A stretch of 64,000 bases of DNA from Xanthobacter aminoxidans (lineage in GTDB: Bacteria > Pseudomonadota > Alphaproteobacteria > Rhizobiales > Xanthobacteraceae): the NCBI RefSeq assembly GCF_023571765.1, contig NZ_JAMJXC010000014.1, positions 1 to 64,000 on the forward strand, in the 5' to 3' direction. The notes under the pieces are model-generated. The model did not search any database and was not told the DNA's origin. It worked only from the letters and a program-made list of their open reading frames with translations. This document shows, piece after piece, positions 25,049 through 34,014 of the stretch. Position 1 is the stretch's first letter, and each line of letters begins with the position of its first letter. The position numbers were made by a program, and so were the translations under genes.

Positions 25049-26656
25049 TCACGGCTCGCGATTGATGATCAGGAAACTCGGACCTTGATGCGCGAGCGCG
25101 CGGGCGAGCACGTCGCTGACGCGCTCGACAGCGTCGATCGTCTCCACGCGCGCGCCGAACCCCTCGGCAATCTTGCGCATGTCCACATCGGGATCGCTGA
25201 AGTCCAGGCCGACGAAGTGCGTGGTCGCGATGGTCGTGCCCATCACGTTGCACCACAGGTCCTTCAGCAGCCGGTATTCGTTGTTTACGAAGCAGATGAA
25301 GATGGACGGGATGGAATACTTCGCTGCCGTCCACAGTGCATGGATGGAGAACAGGCTTCCTCCATCGCCGACGAAGCAGGCGGCATGCTGGCCGCTTGCA
25401 AGGCCGATACCCACGCCCAGCGGCAGAGCCCAGCCCAGCCCGCCGCCGCGCGGCGAGAAATGCACGTTCCGGAAGCCGAGGCTCACCGCCATGTCCTGCA
25501 CGACGGCGTCCTCGGAAGAGCCTTCCGTAATGATATGCGTGGATCGCTCGAGATGGCGCAGGACCGCCAGGATCAGCGCATCGCTCGCGTGCGCTCCCGA
25601 AGCGGGATATTTCGCATCCAGAGCTGCCTCGTCGACCGTCCGTGCGGCGACTTGCGCCGTGTCGGCGCCGAGCGCGGTCGCCAGCGCATCGAGTGTCGCG
25701 CGGATGTCGCCGAGCACCGCCATGTCGCAGGGAAAGTCGAAGCCCAGCTGGCTGGCCGCCGGCGCGATCTGGATGACCTGCAATTCAGGCGGCAGGGCCT
25801 GGAGGCCATCATAGGTGAAGCTGTCGACCTTCTCGCCGACCAGCAGCATGGTGTGGTAGCGGCCGAGCGTCTTGTTGATCGCCTTCGTGGTGGGCGGAAG
25901 CTGGCCGCGGAAGTTCGGATGCAGCGGATCGACCGTGCCCTGCACATGGAAGGGGGCGGCATAGATATCGGCGCTGAGGGCACTCGCGATGCGGCTGATG
26001 GCATCGATGCCATGCGCCGCGCCCACCGCATAATCGGCGACGATGGCGAGCTTGCCCCTCGGCACCGCTGCGAGGGCGGCGGCCACCTCGCCGATGGCGC
26101 GTGGCACCACCTCCTCGATGATGCGCGTCTTCTTGAACGTCGTATGCTCGGTCTCCTCCAGCATGAAGTTCATGGGAATGGAGAGAAAAACGGGACCGGT
26201 CGGCTGGAGCCGCGCATGCAGGTAGCAGCGCTGCAGGGCGACGGCGAGATCGTCCGTGCGCGTCACCTCATAGGCGTATTTGGTGGCGGTCTCCGCCAAC
26301 TGGACATTGGGCGCGCCGAGCACCGGATTGTGGATGAGAAACCGGGAATCCTGCTGCCCGTTGATCACCAGAAGCGGCACCCCGGACATGAGCGCGTTGC
26401 GCATGTTGAACATGCCGTTGGCGAGGCCCGGATAGGTGTGCAGGCTGACGATGGACGGCTTGCCGGTGATCAGCGCATAGCCGGCGGCGATGCCCACCGC
26501 GCTCGATTCATGCAGCGACAGGACATAGGTGGCCTTCGAGGCGGCCACGGCCGCGAGGAAGGTCGTTTCCGTGGTTCCGGGATTGCCGAAGACGAAGGGA
26601 ATTTCATAAGTCTCAAGGAAATCCTGGATGAGCTCGCCACCGGTCCGGGTCGTCAT
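25049..26656 (-). CDS. TPP-dependent decarboxylase, benzoylformate decarboxylase-like
   Basis: Thiamine-diphosphate enzyme of 535 residues. TPP-activating Glu50 is in SLHESSAVGIAAGY and LHTYPGLANGM follows with His73, matching the Glu and active-site His region of benzoylformate decarboxylases. FVGDGGSLFSIHALWTAAK and FVNNEYRLLK form the Mg/TPP motif (GDG...NN). The expected reaction is non-oxidative decarboxylation of a 2-oxoacid to an aldehyde; acetolactate-synthase-like functions are alternatives. It lies 65 bp behind the D-2-hydroxyacid dehydrogenase gene, suggesting 2-hydroxyacid to 2-oxoacid to aldehyde. Confidence 0.85.
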   Translation of the reverse strand: MTTRTGGELIQDFLETYEIPFVFGNPGTTETTFLAAVAASKATYVLSLHESSAVGIAAGYALITGKPSIVSLHTYPGLANGMFNMRNALMSGVPLLVINGQQDSRFLIHNPVLGAPNVQLAETATKYAYEVTRTDDLAVALQRCYLHARLQPTGPVFLSIPMNFMLEETEHTTFKKTRIIEEVVPRAIGEVAAALAAVPRGKLAIVADYAVGAAHGIDAISRIASALSADIYAAPFHVQGTVDPLHPNFRGQLPPTTKAINKTLGRYHTMLLVGEKVDSFTYDGLQALPPELQVIQIAPAASQLGFDFPCDMAVLGDIRATLDALATALGADTAQVAARTVDEAALDAKYPASGAHASDALILAVLRHLERSTHIITEGSSEDAVVQDMAVSLGFRNVHFSPRGGGLGWALPLGVGIGLASGQHAACFVGDGGSLFSIHALWTAAKYSIPSIFICFVNNEYRLLKDLWCNVMGTTIATTHFVGLDFSDPDVDMRKIAEGFGARVETIDAVERVSDVLARALAHQGPSFLIINREP

Positions 26657-26721
26657 GTTCGCTCCAATGATCTTGCCGGAGCCAGCCGAGTGGCGTGCGC
26701 CGTACTTGGTATTTCAAATGG

Positions 26722-28521
26722 TCAGCCGTCGCACCGGAAGGCGCCGGGTGCCCCGGCCTGTCCGTGCGGCATCCAGTGCGCGCATTTAGTGGTGCGCCCG
26801 ATCCCCGGATTGAACGTGTTGCAGGGATCGAGCGCCTTGAAATGGTCGACCATTGCGGGCTTTGCGAAGTAGAGATGCCCCACATTGTGCTCGGCGGGAT
26901 ATTCCGCGCCGCGCTCATCGAGCAGCTTCCACATGGCGTGCTCGATCTCCTCGCAATTGCTGCCCTTGGCCACGATGTAATCCTGATGGAAAACGTGGCA
27001 GAAGAAGTGGCCGCAATAGAGCTTGCGGATCAGGTGCTTCTCGATGTCCGCGGGCAGCGTCTCGAACCAGTTCTCGTCGTTGCGGCGCAGCGCGATGTCG
27101 AGCGCGACGATGTCCTCCACCTCCTTGTCGTGCACCGCGCGATAGCGGATCGCCGCGCCGGCAGCGGCAAAGCGGTGCAGGAAGGCCTTGTCGCCTTCAT
27201 CGGGCGTGCACTCGAAATAGTCGCCGGACTTCGAAGGGAAGATCGACTTGAGGTAAGCGCGCGCCTCCGCGATCCCGTCGTCCCCCATTTTCAACAGCAG
27301 ATAGTGCTCGAAGCGGTCGCGATAGTCGGTCATGCGCCGGGGCAGATGCTTCGGGAAGAGATGGCTCAGGGCTTGCAGCATCTTGGCGCTGAGGTTCTTC
27401 GGCAGGAAGCTGAAGCGCCGGCAGATATTGTCGAACGCCGCCTCAAGGGCGTACAGCCGCGGGATCATGTCCGTGCCGAGCGTGTTGATCACCACGAAGG
27501 TGTCCTTGCCATAGACCTCCGCGCAATTGAAGGAGTCCCGGTGCATGTACTCGCCTTCGATCGGCAGATTCTTGAAGCATCCGAGGATATGGCGGCGGAT
27601 GCCCTCGAGCTCGCCGGTATGGTTCGATCCGATGTAGAAGACGACCTGTTCCTTCCCCTTCGGGAAGGTGTCGAGCCGCACCGCCATGAGCATCACCTTG
27701 CCGGCGCTGCCGGAGGCCTCGAACAGGCGACGCGGATCGGCATTGAAGCGGGACGGGGTTGGCGCCGCGATGTCGCGCACATGGTCCGCATAGTCATGGT
27801 CGGAGGCGGCACGGGTGGGGTCGTTGACAATGTCGGCGGGGGTGAAATCGCCGCTCTCGACCCGCCGGAGGATCGTCTCCGGATCATTGCCCAGCGCGAT
27901 GCCGAGATGATTGACGAGATGCAGGCTGCCCGCCTCATCCAGGCGCGCGAACAGAGCGAGCTGGGTGAAGGCCGGGCCACGATGGATCAGGGCGCCGCCG
28001 GAATTGTTGCAGACGCCGCCGAACACCGACGCGCCGATACACGACGAGCCGATCACCGAGTGCGGCGCGCGGCCGATCCTGTCCAGCGCCTTCTCCAGAT
28101 GGAACAGGGTGGTACCCGGCAGGCACACCACCTGCGCCCCGTCGTTAATCAGGTGCAGGCCTTCGATGCGCATGGTGTTGATGAGCACCACGCCGCGATC
28201 GTAGTCGTCCCCGTCCGGGGTCGAGCCGCCGGTGACCCCGGTGTTGGCCGACTGCATGATGACGATCTTGTCCGCCGCTACGCAGGCCTTCAGGACGCGC
28301 CATTGCTCCACCAGCGAGCCGGGCCGCACCACGGCGACCACCGGGCCGGAACCGAACCTTATGCCGGTGCGAAAGCGCCGCGTCGCCTCCGGGCTCGTCA
28401 GGACGTGCGATCGACCGACGATCTCTTGCAGGACCGCAATGAAGTCCGCTTCATCCGCGACCGTCTTGTGTCCGGCCGCGTCGCGCGTTGGGACGCTCAA
28501 ATCGAGGAATGCAGCGTCCAT
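26722..28521 (-). CDS. dld: FAD-linked D-lactate (D-2-hydroxyacid) dehydrogenase, quinone-dependent Dld type
   Basis: Flavoprotein of 599 residues, slightly longer than E. coli Dld. MQSANTGVTGGSTPDGDDY is the PCMH-type FAD motif, followed by VIGSSCIGASVFGGVCNNSGGAL. CHVFHQDYIVAKG and AEHNVGHLYFAKP in the C-terminal third match the Dld membrane-binding and catalytic region. It oxidizes D-lactate or another D-2-hydroxyacid to the 2-oxoacid and passes electrons to quinone at the inner membrane face. First gene of the minus-strand operon, with gggaga ahead of the ATG. Coupling to a benzoylformate-decarboxylase-like enzyme raises the possibility of a D-mandelate-like substrate. Confidence 0.85.
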   Translation of the reverse strand: MDAAFLDLSVPTRDAAGHKTVADEADFIAVLQEIVGRSHVLTSPEATRRFRTGIRFGSGPVVAVVRPGSLVEQWRVLKACVAADKIVIMQSANTGVTGGSTPDGDDYDRGVVLINTMRIEGLHLINDGAQVVCLPGTTLFHLEKALDRIGRAPHSVIGSSCIGASVFGGVCNNSGGALIHRGPAFTQLALFARLDEAGSLHLVNHLGIALGNDPETILRRVESGDFTPADIVNDPTRAASDHDYADHVRDIAAPTPSRFNADPRRLFEASGSAGKVMLMAVRLDTFPKGKEQVVFYIGSNHTGELEGIRRHILGCFKNLPIEGEYMHRDSFNCAEVYGKDTFVVINTLGTDMIPRLYALEAAFDNICRRFSFLPKNLSAKMLQALSHLFPKHLPRRMTDYRDRFEHYLLLKMGDDGIAEARAYLKSIFPSKSGDYFECTPDEGDKAFLHRFAAAGAAIRYRAVHDKEVEDIVALDIALRRNDENWFETLPADIEKHLIRKLYCGHFFCHVFHQDYIVAKGSNCEEIEHAMWKLLDERGAEYPAEHNVGHLYFAKPAMVDHFKALDPCNTFNPGIGRTTKCAHWMPHGQAGAPGAFRCDG

Positions 28522-28781
28522 GACGACAGGTCTCCCTCACGTCACCTCTGGCTATCGGCCGGATGCGGTAAACGGCCTGATCTGGTGATCGTCCCTGAAA
28601 CAGATCCGTCGGTGGCTGATGGGCCGCCCGGCGTGGGCTTATGGGACGTCAGCCTATTGCTACGGCATTGGAACGCACATCAACAGAAGTGGTGAGGTAC
28701 CCAAGATTGTTGTTCGACTTGAAAGAAGAGCGGAGGACCCGGGTAACGCCGCCTTAGCCGCACTCCCTCCTCTAGGTCAGG

Positions 28782-30014
28782 ATGCGTTGTAAGGCCTGCA
28801 ATTCTCTGGCATCTTCCGGCTACCTTCAAGGTTGCCCCAGCGTGAAAGACACGGAGCGCGAGCTCGCCGATTGCGTCGGCGCTATCTACCAGGCCGGCGC
28901 CGGAGATGGCAGTTGGTTCGACGTCGGCGATCGGATTTGCCGGATCATGGATGCCCGGCGCGCCCTGCTGGTCCTCGGAGGTCCCGGAGGGGCTCGCAAC
29001 TTGCTGATGCCTGCCGACGGCAGCGAGACCGCCTATTCGGCCTATTTCCACGCCAGAGACCCCTATGCTGCCAAGGCCCGCTACGACTTTGCGACAGCGC
29101 GGGCCCACCACCTCGGCAACGCGAAGCTCGGTGCCGAGCTGGTCGCCGAAACAGAACTCCTCCGCAGCGAATATTACTTCGACTTTGCGCGACATCACGA
29201 GCGTCGTCATGTGATCGGCGGCATGGCCGGTATCACGGAGGCGACTCCGATATTGGTGTCCCGCGGCGACGACACGGGAGCATTCGACGAAACCCATGTC
29301 CGCCTGCTCAAGACCCTGATGCCGCATGTCCAACGCGCCATCGAGCTGCGCGCGCGGCTGGGGCGGGATGACGAGGCGGTGGCCCTGACGCGGGCCGCCC
29401 TGGACGCGCTTCCCGTGGGCGTGGGCGTCGTCGATGCAGGGCTGAAGATCCGCTTCATCAACGATCTCGCCCGCAGGTATCTGGCCGGTCCCGATTCCGG
29501 TCTGTTCTCCATGCGCTCGGGCCCTTATGCCGGCAGTGGCGTGTACCTCGCGGCCATGTCCCGCGAAGAGGCCGGCATGCTCCGCAAGCTCGTTGCCTCC
29601 TCCACGTCAGGGGGCGCCGGGGGCGCTATGCGTGTCACTTCGCGCAACGGCGCCATCGCCGCGCTGACGGTCGCCCCGGCGCCGCTGGGCCTCGCCAATG
29701 ACGTGAGAGGGCGGGACGAAGGCGATGCCAGGGAGCCCTTGGCTCTCATCCTCCTACGGCCGCTCAATCGCAAGGTGGTGCCGCAGGCGGACATGCTGTG
29801 CGAGATGTTCGGCTTCAGCCGCGCTGAAGCGGAGGTCGCCGTCGCGCTCACCGGCGGTGCCAGCGCCGAGGATGTGGCGCGCGGACGCGGGGTCTCGCTC
29901 ATGACCGTCCGCAGCCAGATCCGATCGATCCTGGGCAAGTCGGATGCAGAGAACCTGCGCGACTTCGAGCGCACCATAGCGACCCTTGGCGCACTCGTGC
30001 CGCAACGGCGTTGA
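28782..30014 (+). CDS. LuxR-type HTH transcriptional regulator
   Basis: Regulator of 410 residues. The N-terminal two-thirds (ELADCVGAIYQAGAGDGSW, LLKTLMPHVQRAIELRARL) is a GAF/PAS-like sensory region seen in many LuxR-family regulators of alphaproteobacteria. The C-terminus, FGFSRAEAEVAVALTGGASAEDVARGRGVS followed by LMTVRSQIRSILGKS, is a GerE-type helix-turn-helix. The start is uncertain: ATG 28,782, or GTG 28,842 giving a protein beginning with VKDTERELADCV. It lies between the divergent dld operon and the co-directional ubiX-ubiD-padC block, so it is the likely local regulator of one or both. Confidence 0.75.
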   Translation: MRCKACNSLASSGYLQGCPSVKDTERELADCVGAIYQAGAGDGSWFDVGDRICRIMDARRALLVLGGPGGARNLLMPADGSETAYSAYFHARDPYAAKARYDFATARAHHLGNAKLGAELVAETELLRSEYYFDFARHHERRHVIGGMAGITEATPILVSRGDDTGAFDETHVRLLKTLMPHVQRAIELRARLGRDDEAVALTRAALDALPVGVGVVDAGLKIRFINDLARRYLAGPDSGLFSMRSGPYAGSGVYLAAMSREEAGMLRKLVASSTSGGAGGAMRVTSRNGAIAALTVAPAPLGLANDVRGRDEGDAREPLALILLRPLNRKVVPQADMLCEMFGFSRAEAEVAVALTGGASAEDVARGRGVSLMTVRSQIRSILGKSDAENLRDFERTIATLGALVPQRR

Positions 30015-30118
30015 AGGGTGTTCGGTCGGCCCGCGTCCCGCATAGACAGTTCTGACGATGAGGCCTCTGGCCCGGCTGGCTAGGCTCCGTTCAATCGAAC
30101 CTGCACCGGACGCACGCC

Positions 30119-30751
30119 ATGCAACAGCACGTCATTCCTGCGCCACGCCGGCGCATGATCGTCGGGATCAGCGGCGCCACTGGGATCATCTACGGGCTGC
30201 GCGCCCTCGAGGTGCTGCGGAGCCTCGACATCGAGACACATCTCGTCATGTCGAAGCCGGGTGAGCGCACCCTTGCCCACGAAACCGAGCTGAAGGTGCG
30301 CGACGTCCGCGCCATGGCGGACTTCAGCTATCTGGATGCCGACATCGGCGCCGCCATCGCCTCCGGCTCGTTCCGCACCATGGGCATGATCGTCGCCCCC
30401 TGTTCGGTACGGAGCCTGTCCGCCATCGCCGCCGGCAACACCGACGGCCTGCTCACCCGCGCGGCCGACGTCTGCCTGAAGGAGCGCCGCCGGGTGGTCC
30501 TCATGTTCCGCGAGACGCCCGTGCATGCGGGCCACATCCGCGCCATGGCGCAGGCCACCGAGAACGGCGCCATCGTCTTCCCGCCGGTGCCGGCCTTCTA
30601 CGACCGCCCCGCCTCTCTCGTGGACATGGTGAACCACACCGTCGGGCGCGTGCTCGATCTGTACGATCTCGACGCAGGCCTGTTCACTCGATGGGGCGGC
30701 CAGCCGCGAGCAGCTCCTTCCGCCGCCGCGCGCGCTGGGGGAGACGCCTGA
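30119..30751 (+). CDS. ubiX: Flavin prenyltransferase UbiX/Pad1
   Basis: Flavoprotein of 210 residues. RRMIVGISGATGIIYGLRAL is the FMN-binding N-terminus, MIVAPCSVRSLSAIAAG carries the conserved Ser/Arg region, and RRVVLMFRETPVHAGHIRAM is the prenyl-phosphate-binding RETP motif. It makes prenylated FMN, the cofactor of UbiD decarboxylases. The stop overlaps the ubiD start (TGATG), giving tight coupling with its client. The C-terminal 15 residues are an Ala/Gly-rich tail that may be disordered. Confidence 0.93.
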   Translation: MQQHVIPAPRRRMIVGISGATGIIYGLRALEVLRSLDIETHLVMSKPGERTLAHETELKVRDVRAMADFSYLDADIGAAIASGSFRTMGMIVAPCSVRSLSAIAAGNTDGLLTRAADVCLKERRRVVLMFRETPVHAGHIRAMAQATENGAIVFPPVPAFYDRPASLVDMVNHTVGRVLDLYDLDAGLFTRWGGQPRAAPSAAARAGGDA

Positions 30752-32226
30752 TGCCCCTCACCGACCTGCGCCATTATATCGAGGCCCTGCGCGGCCTCGG
30801 GGAAATCCAGGAGATCGACGCACCGGTGTCCCTCGACCTGGAGCTTGGCGCCATCATCCGGCTCTGCATCGAGACCGGGGCGCCGGCGCCCCTGTTCAAC
30901 CTTCTCTCCGACCACCCAGGTCGCTTCCGCATCCTTGGTGCTCCGGGCGGCACCAGCGCGCAGCCCGGCATGGAGCTCGTGCGCGTTGCTGTCGCGCTGG
31001 AGCTGCCGCCGACCACGGGCGGTCTCGCGATCGCCGAGGCCATTGCCGCGAGCCTCGACAGGCCGGCCATTGAGCCGGTGGTCGTGGACGATGCGCCGGT
31101 GTTCGAGAACATGCTCACCGGGGACGCGGTGGATCTCGCCGCGCTTCCCGCGCCGCTGCTGCACTATGGGGACGGCGGGCGTTATCTGAACACCTTCGGC
31201 TGCATCGTCGCGCGCACGCCGGACGGAACCTGGACCAACTGGTCCATCGCCCGGATGATGGTGGTCGACGGCAAGCGCCTGTCAGGGATCGTGGCGCCGG
31301 AGCAGCACTTTGGCATGGTGGCGAAGGCCTGGGCGGATCTGGGCAAGCCGATGCCGTTCGCGCTGGCGCTCGGGGTGGAGCCCTCCATTCCCTTCATTTG
31401 CGGCATGCCGCTGCCGGCCCATGTCAACGAGAGCGGGCGCCTCGGCGCGCTGATGGGGCGGGCGATCAGGACCGTTCGGTGCAGGACGGTCGAGCTTGAT
31501 GCTCCCGCCAGCGCGGAGATCCTGATCGAGGGACACCTCCATCTCGACGAACTCGTCGAGGAAGGCCCCATGGGCGAGTTCGCCGGCTACATCCCTCTCG
31601 ACACGCCGGCGCGCCGGCCCACCTACCGGGTCTCCGCCATCAGCCATCGCGACAACGCTATCCTGCCGGTGGTGGTCGCCGGCGAGCCGGTGGAAGAGAA
31701 CCACACCGCCTGGGGCCTGCCCAGCTCAGCCCAGCTCCTCCACGACCTGCGCCTGGCCGGCATCCCGGCCACCGCGGCCTGGATCCCGCTGCAGTCGGCG
31801 CTGCATTGGCTGGTGGTCACCGTTCCGCGCGACTGGCGCCGTCGCAGCGGCGTCGGTGAGAGCGCCGCGTTGTGCCGGCGGATCGGCCAGACGGTGTTCG
31901 CGAGCAAGGCGGGGATCCCCAAGGTGATCGTGCTCAATGACGACGTCGATCCGACGGACCTGAAGGAACTGGTCTGGGCCTTCGCGACCCGCTGCCACCC
32001 GTTGCTGGGCCATGCCGTGTTCGACGACATCGAGGCCGCGCCGCTTCTCGCCTATCTGCGCAGGAGCGAGAAGGTTTCAGGCCACACCGGCAAGATTGTC
32101 TACAACTGCCTTGCCCCGGACGAATGGGGCGAAGCCCTGCCGATGCGGGCCTCGTTCCGCCACGGCTATCCGGCGGAGATCGTCGACCGCGTGTGTCGCC
32201 GCTGGAGCGAATACGGATTCAAGTGA
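30751..32226 (+). CDS. ubiD: UbiD-family prFMN-dependent decarboxylase, Fdc1-like
   Basis: Enzyme of 491 residues. WTNWSIARMMVVDGKRLSG carries the catalytic Arg. EGHLHLDELVEEGPMGEFAGY carries the E-G-P-x-G-E motif that supplies the two catalytic Glu residues. These blocks and SEKVSGHTGKIVYNC resemble fungal Fdc1 (ferulate/cinnamate decarboxylase) more than E. coli UbiD. It would reversibly decarboxylate an aromatic or alpha,beta-unsaturated acid using cofactor from the adjacent UbiX. The ATG at 30,751 overlaps the ubiX stop. A second, unrelated phenolic acid decarboxylase gene follows 69 bp downstream. Confidence 0.9.
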   Translation: MPLTDLRHYIEALRGLGEIQEIDAPVSLDLELGAIIRLCIETGAPAPLFNLLSDHPGRFRILGAPGGTSAQPGMELVRVAVALELPPTTGGLAIAEAIAASLDRPAIEPVVVDDAPVFENMLTGDAVDLAALPAPLLHYGDGGRYLNTFGCIVARTPDGTWTNWSIARMMVVDGKRLSGIVAPEQHFGMVAKAWADLGKPMPFALALGVEPSIPFICGMPLPAHVNESGRLGALMGRAIRTVRCRTVELDAPASAEILIEGHLHLDELVEEGPMGEFAGYIPLDTPARRPTYRVSAISHRDNAILPVVVAGEPVEENHTAWGLPSSAQLLHDLRLAGIPATAAWIPLQSALHWLVVTVPRDWRRRSGVGESAALCRRIGQTVFASKAGIPKVIVLNDDVDPTDLKELVWAFATRCHPLLGHAVFDDIEAAPLLAYLRRSEKVSGHTGKIVYNCLAPDEWGEALPMRASFRHGYPAEIVDRVCRRWSEYGFK

Positions 32227-32295
32227 GCGTCCCCATCCACCCCCGTCAACAGCCGGTGGTCGAGCCATCAGCCCGGCGCCGGAGAGAGGACAGCC

Positions 32296-32820
32296 ATGAC
32301 CGACGCATTCGACTCCACCCATACGGCGGAGATCGCCGCCTTCGTGGGCAAGCACATCATCTATACTTATGCCAATGGCTGGCAGTATGAGATGTACTTC
32401 AAGAACGACCGCACCATCGACTACCGCGTGCATGGCGGCATGGTCGGCGGGCGTTGGGTGAAGGGCCAGGAGGTCCACATCGTCCGCCTCGCCGACGGCG
32501 TGTACAAGGTCTCCTGGCACGAGCCGACGGGCACCTGCGTGAGCGTCGCTTACAATCTCAATGAGAACCGCGCCCACGGCGCCACCTTCTTCCCGCGCTG
32601 GATCGAGCAGGAGCCGAAGAAGATCATCGGCTTCCAGAACGAAAAAATCGACCGGATGCGTCAGTATCGCGACGCGGGGCCGGCCTATCCGACCATGCTG
32701 GTCGACGAGTTCGCCGATATTACCTTCGTGGAGGAGTGCGGCCGCGACGACGAGAGCGTCATCGCCTGCGCCCCCGAGGACTTGCCTGCGGGCTATGCGA
32801 CGCGCCGCAACGTGGGCTGA
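32296..32820 (+). CDS. padC: Phenolic acid decarboxylase (cofactor-free, PadC type)
   Basis: Lipocalin-like decarboxylase of 174 residues, the family length. IIYTYANGWQYEMYFKNDR, TIDYRVHGGMVGGRWVKGQ, YKVSWHEPTGTCVSVAYN and MRQYRDAGPAYPTMLVDEFA match PadC/FDC proteins almost block by block, including the Tyr pair and Arg/Glu active-site region. It converts p-coumarate, ferulate or caffeate to vinylphenols without a cofactor. SD gagagga precedes the ATG. Pairing with an Fdc1-like UbiD, which can act on similar acids, is unusual. Confidence 0.92.
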   Translation: MTDAFDSTHTAEIAAFVGKHIIYTYANGWQYEMYFKNDRTIDYRVHGGMVGGRWVKGQEVHIVRLADGVYKVSWHEPTGTCVSVAYNLNENRAHGATFFPRWIEQEPKKIIGFQNEKIDRMRQYRDAGPAYPTMLVDEFADITFVEECGRDDESVIACAPEDLPAGYATRRNVG

Positions 32821-32844
32821 TGGGCGCCGGCGGCCGGACGGGAC

Positions 32845-34014
32845 ATGGAGCGTTCGACAATGGGAGTCCGGGACCTCAATCGTCGTCAAGTCGCGATGCT
32901 CGGTATAGCCTTGGGCGAGACATGGCGCGCTCAGGCGGAAGCACAGACGAGATCCCCAATGCTCTATCCGGGCGAGGAGTTGACCGAGGCGGCCGGCTAT
33001 CCGGCTCTGGTTCGGTTCGAGGCGGGGCGCGAGGGCCTTCCCCTCGTGGTGTTCGTCACAGGAGGCGGGGTGCTCGGCCGCATCGCCTATGGACTGCCCG
33101 GAGGAAGGGCCGCCGATTTCCTTTGCCATTGGCTGCATGAGGATGGCTTCCCGTCGCTGAGCCTGTCCTATGCCATCGACAACAGGGCTGTGTTCGACAC
33201 CGCATTCCCGCAGTTCTCGGTCACCGACTGGGCTGAGCAAAGCGCCGAGATCATCGCCCGCTACATCAACCGCAATGACCTGCCGGCCAACGCCATCGTG
33301 CTCGGCTGGAGCATGGCGGGGCGAATTGCCGAGCCGCTTCATGTCGCGCTGCGCGGCAGGGGAAAGGGCATCGAGCTTTTCATCGCGATGGCGGCGGCAT
33401 CGGCGCTGCCCCATACCCTGCCCGGCCTCGACCACATGAAGCCAGCCGCAAGCGGCCTCGCCGCGATCCGGGGCGCCTACCTCGACTGGCTGCTCCGATG
33501 CCTCGCGGATCAGAACGCGGCTGCCGGCCACGCGGTGCTCGATGCCGACCTGTTCGCCCGCGAGATGACCGGCGATTTCCCGGTCGGGCTGGCAGCATCG
33601 GCCATGCGCTACCGGGACGGCGCGTTCGTTCCCGACCCGGCCGGCGACGCGCGCGAGGTCGGCACCGCCCAGTATCGCGCCTTTCCGCCACTCGCCTTGA
33701 TGACGCACGCTTCCGCCATCGACGCCCGGCACGCGCTCACGGACCGCTCCACCTGGGGCGTCTACATCACCCAGCAGCTGTGCGAAGGCCTCGTTTTCTC
33801 GCAAGCGGACAAGCTCGCCGCGCTTCCTGACGAGAAATGGGCGTTGCTGGTCGAGCACGTCAGGACCGTTGCCCCGCGGCTGAGCGCGACGCTGCCGGGC
33901 AACCACATGTTCTTCCTTGGAGAGACTGGTGCGCGCAGAACCGTGCAGACGTTGAAGCTTCTCAGGCAGACCGCCGCAGACGTTGCAGGTGAAATTTCAC
34001 ATCTTATGGACTGA
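32845..34014 (+). CDS. Alpha/beta hydrolase-fold protein
   Basis: Protein of 389 residues; an ATG at 32,860 is also possible. VFVTGGGVLGRI, ILGWSMAGRIAEPLH-like sequence with nucleophile Ser in G-W-S-M-A and GNHMFFLGE with a C-terminal His fit the alpha/beta hydrolase fold. An N-terminal LNRRQVAMLGIALG segment resembles the end of a Tat-type signal, but the twin Arg lies late and export is uncertain. The last gene before the right end of island A. In context it may be an esterase releasing phenolic acids (feruloyl/cinnamoyl esters) for the decarboxylases upstream. That is inference. Confidence 0.6.
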   Translation: MERSTMGVRDLNRRQVAMLGIALGETWRAQAEAQTRSPMLYPGEELTEAAGYPALVRFEAGREGLPLVVFVTGGGVLGRIAYGLPGGRAADFLCHWLHEDGFPSLSLSYAIDNRAVFDTAFPQFSVTDWAEQSAEIIARYINRNDLPANAIVLGWSMAGRIAEPLHVALRGRGKGIELFIAMAAASALPHTLPGLDHMKPAASGLAAIRGAYLDWLLRCLADQNAAAGHAVLDADLFAREMTGDFPVGLAASAMRYRDGAFVPDPAGDAREVGTAQYRAFPPLALMTHASAIDARHALTDRSTWGVYITQQLCEGLVFSQADKLAALPDEKWALLVEHVRTVAPRLSATLPGNHMFFLGETGARRTVQTLKLLRQTAADVAGEISHLMD

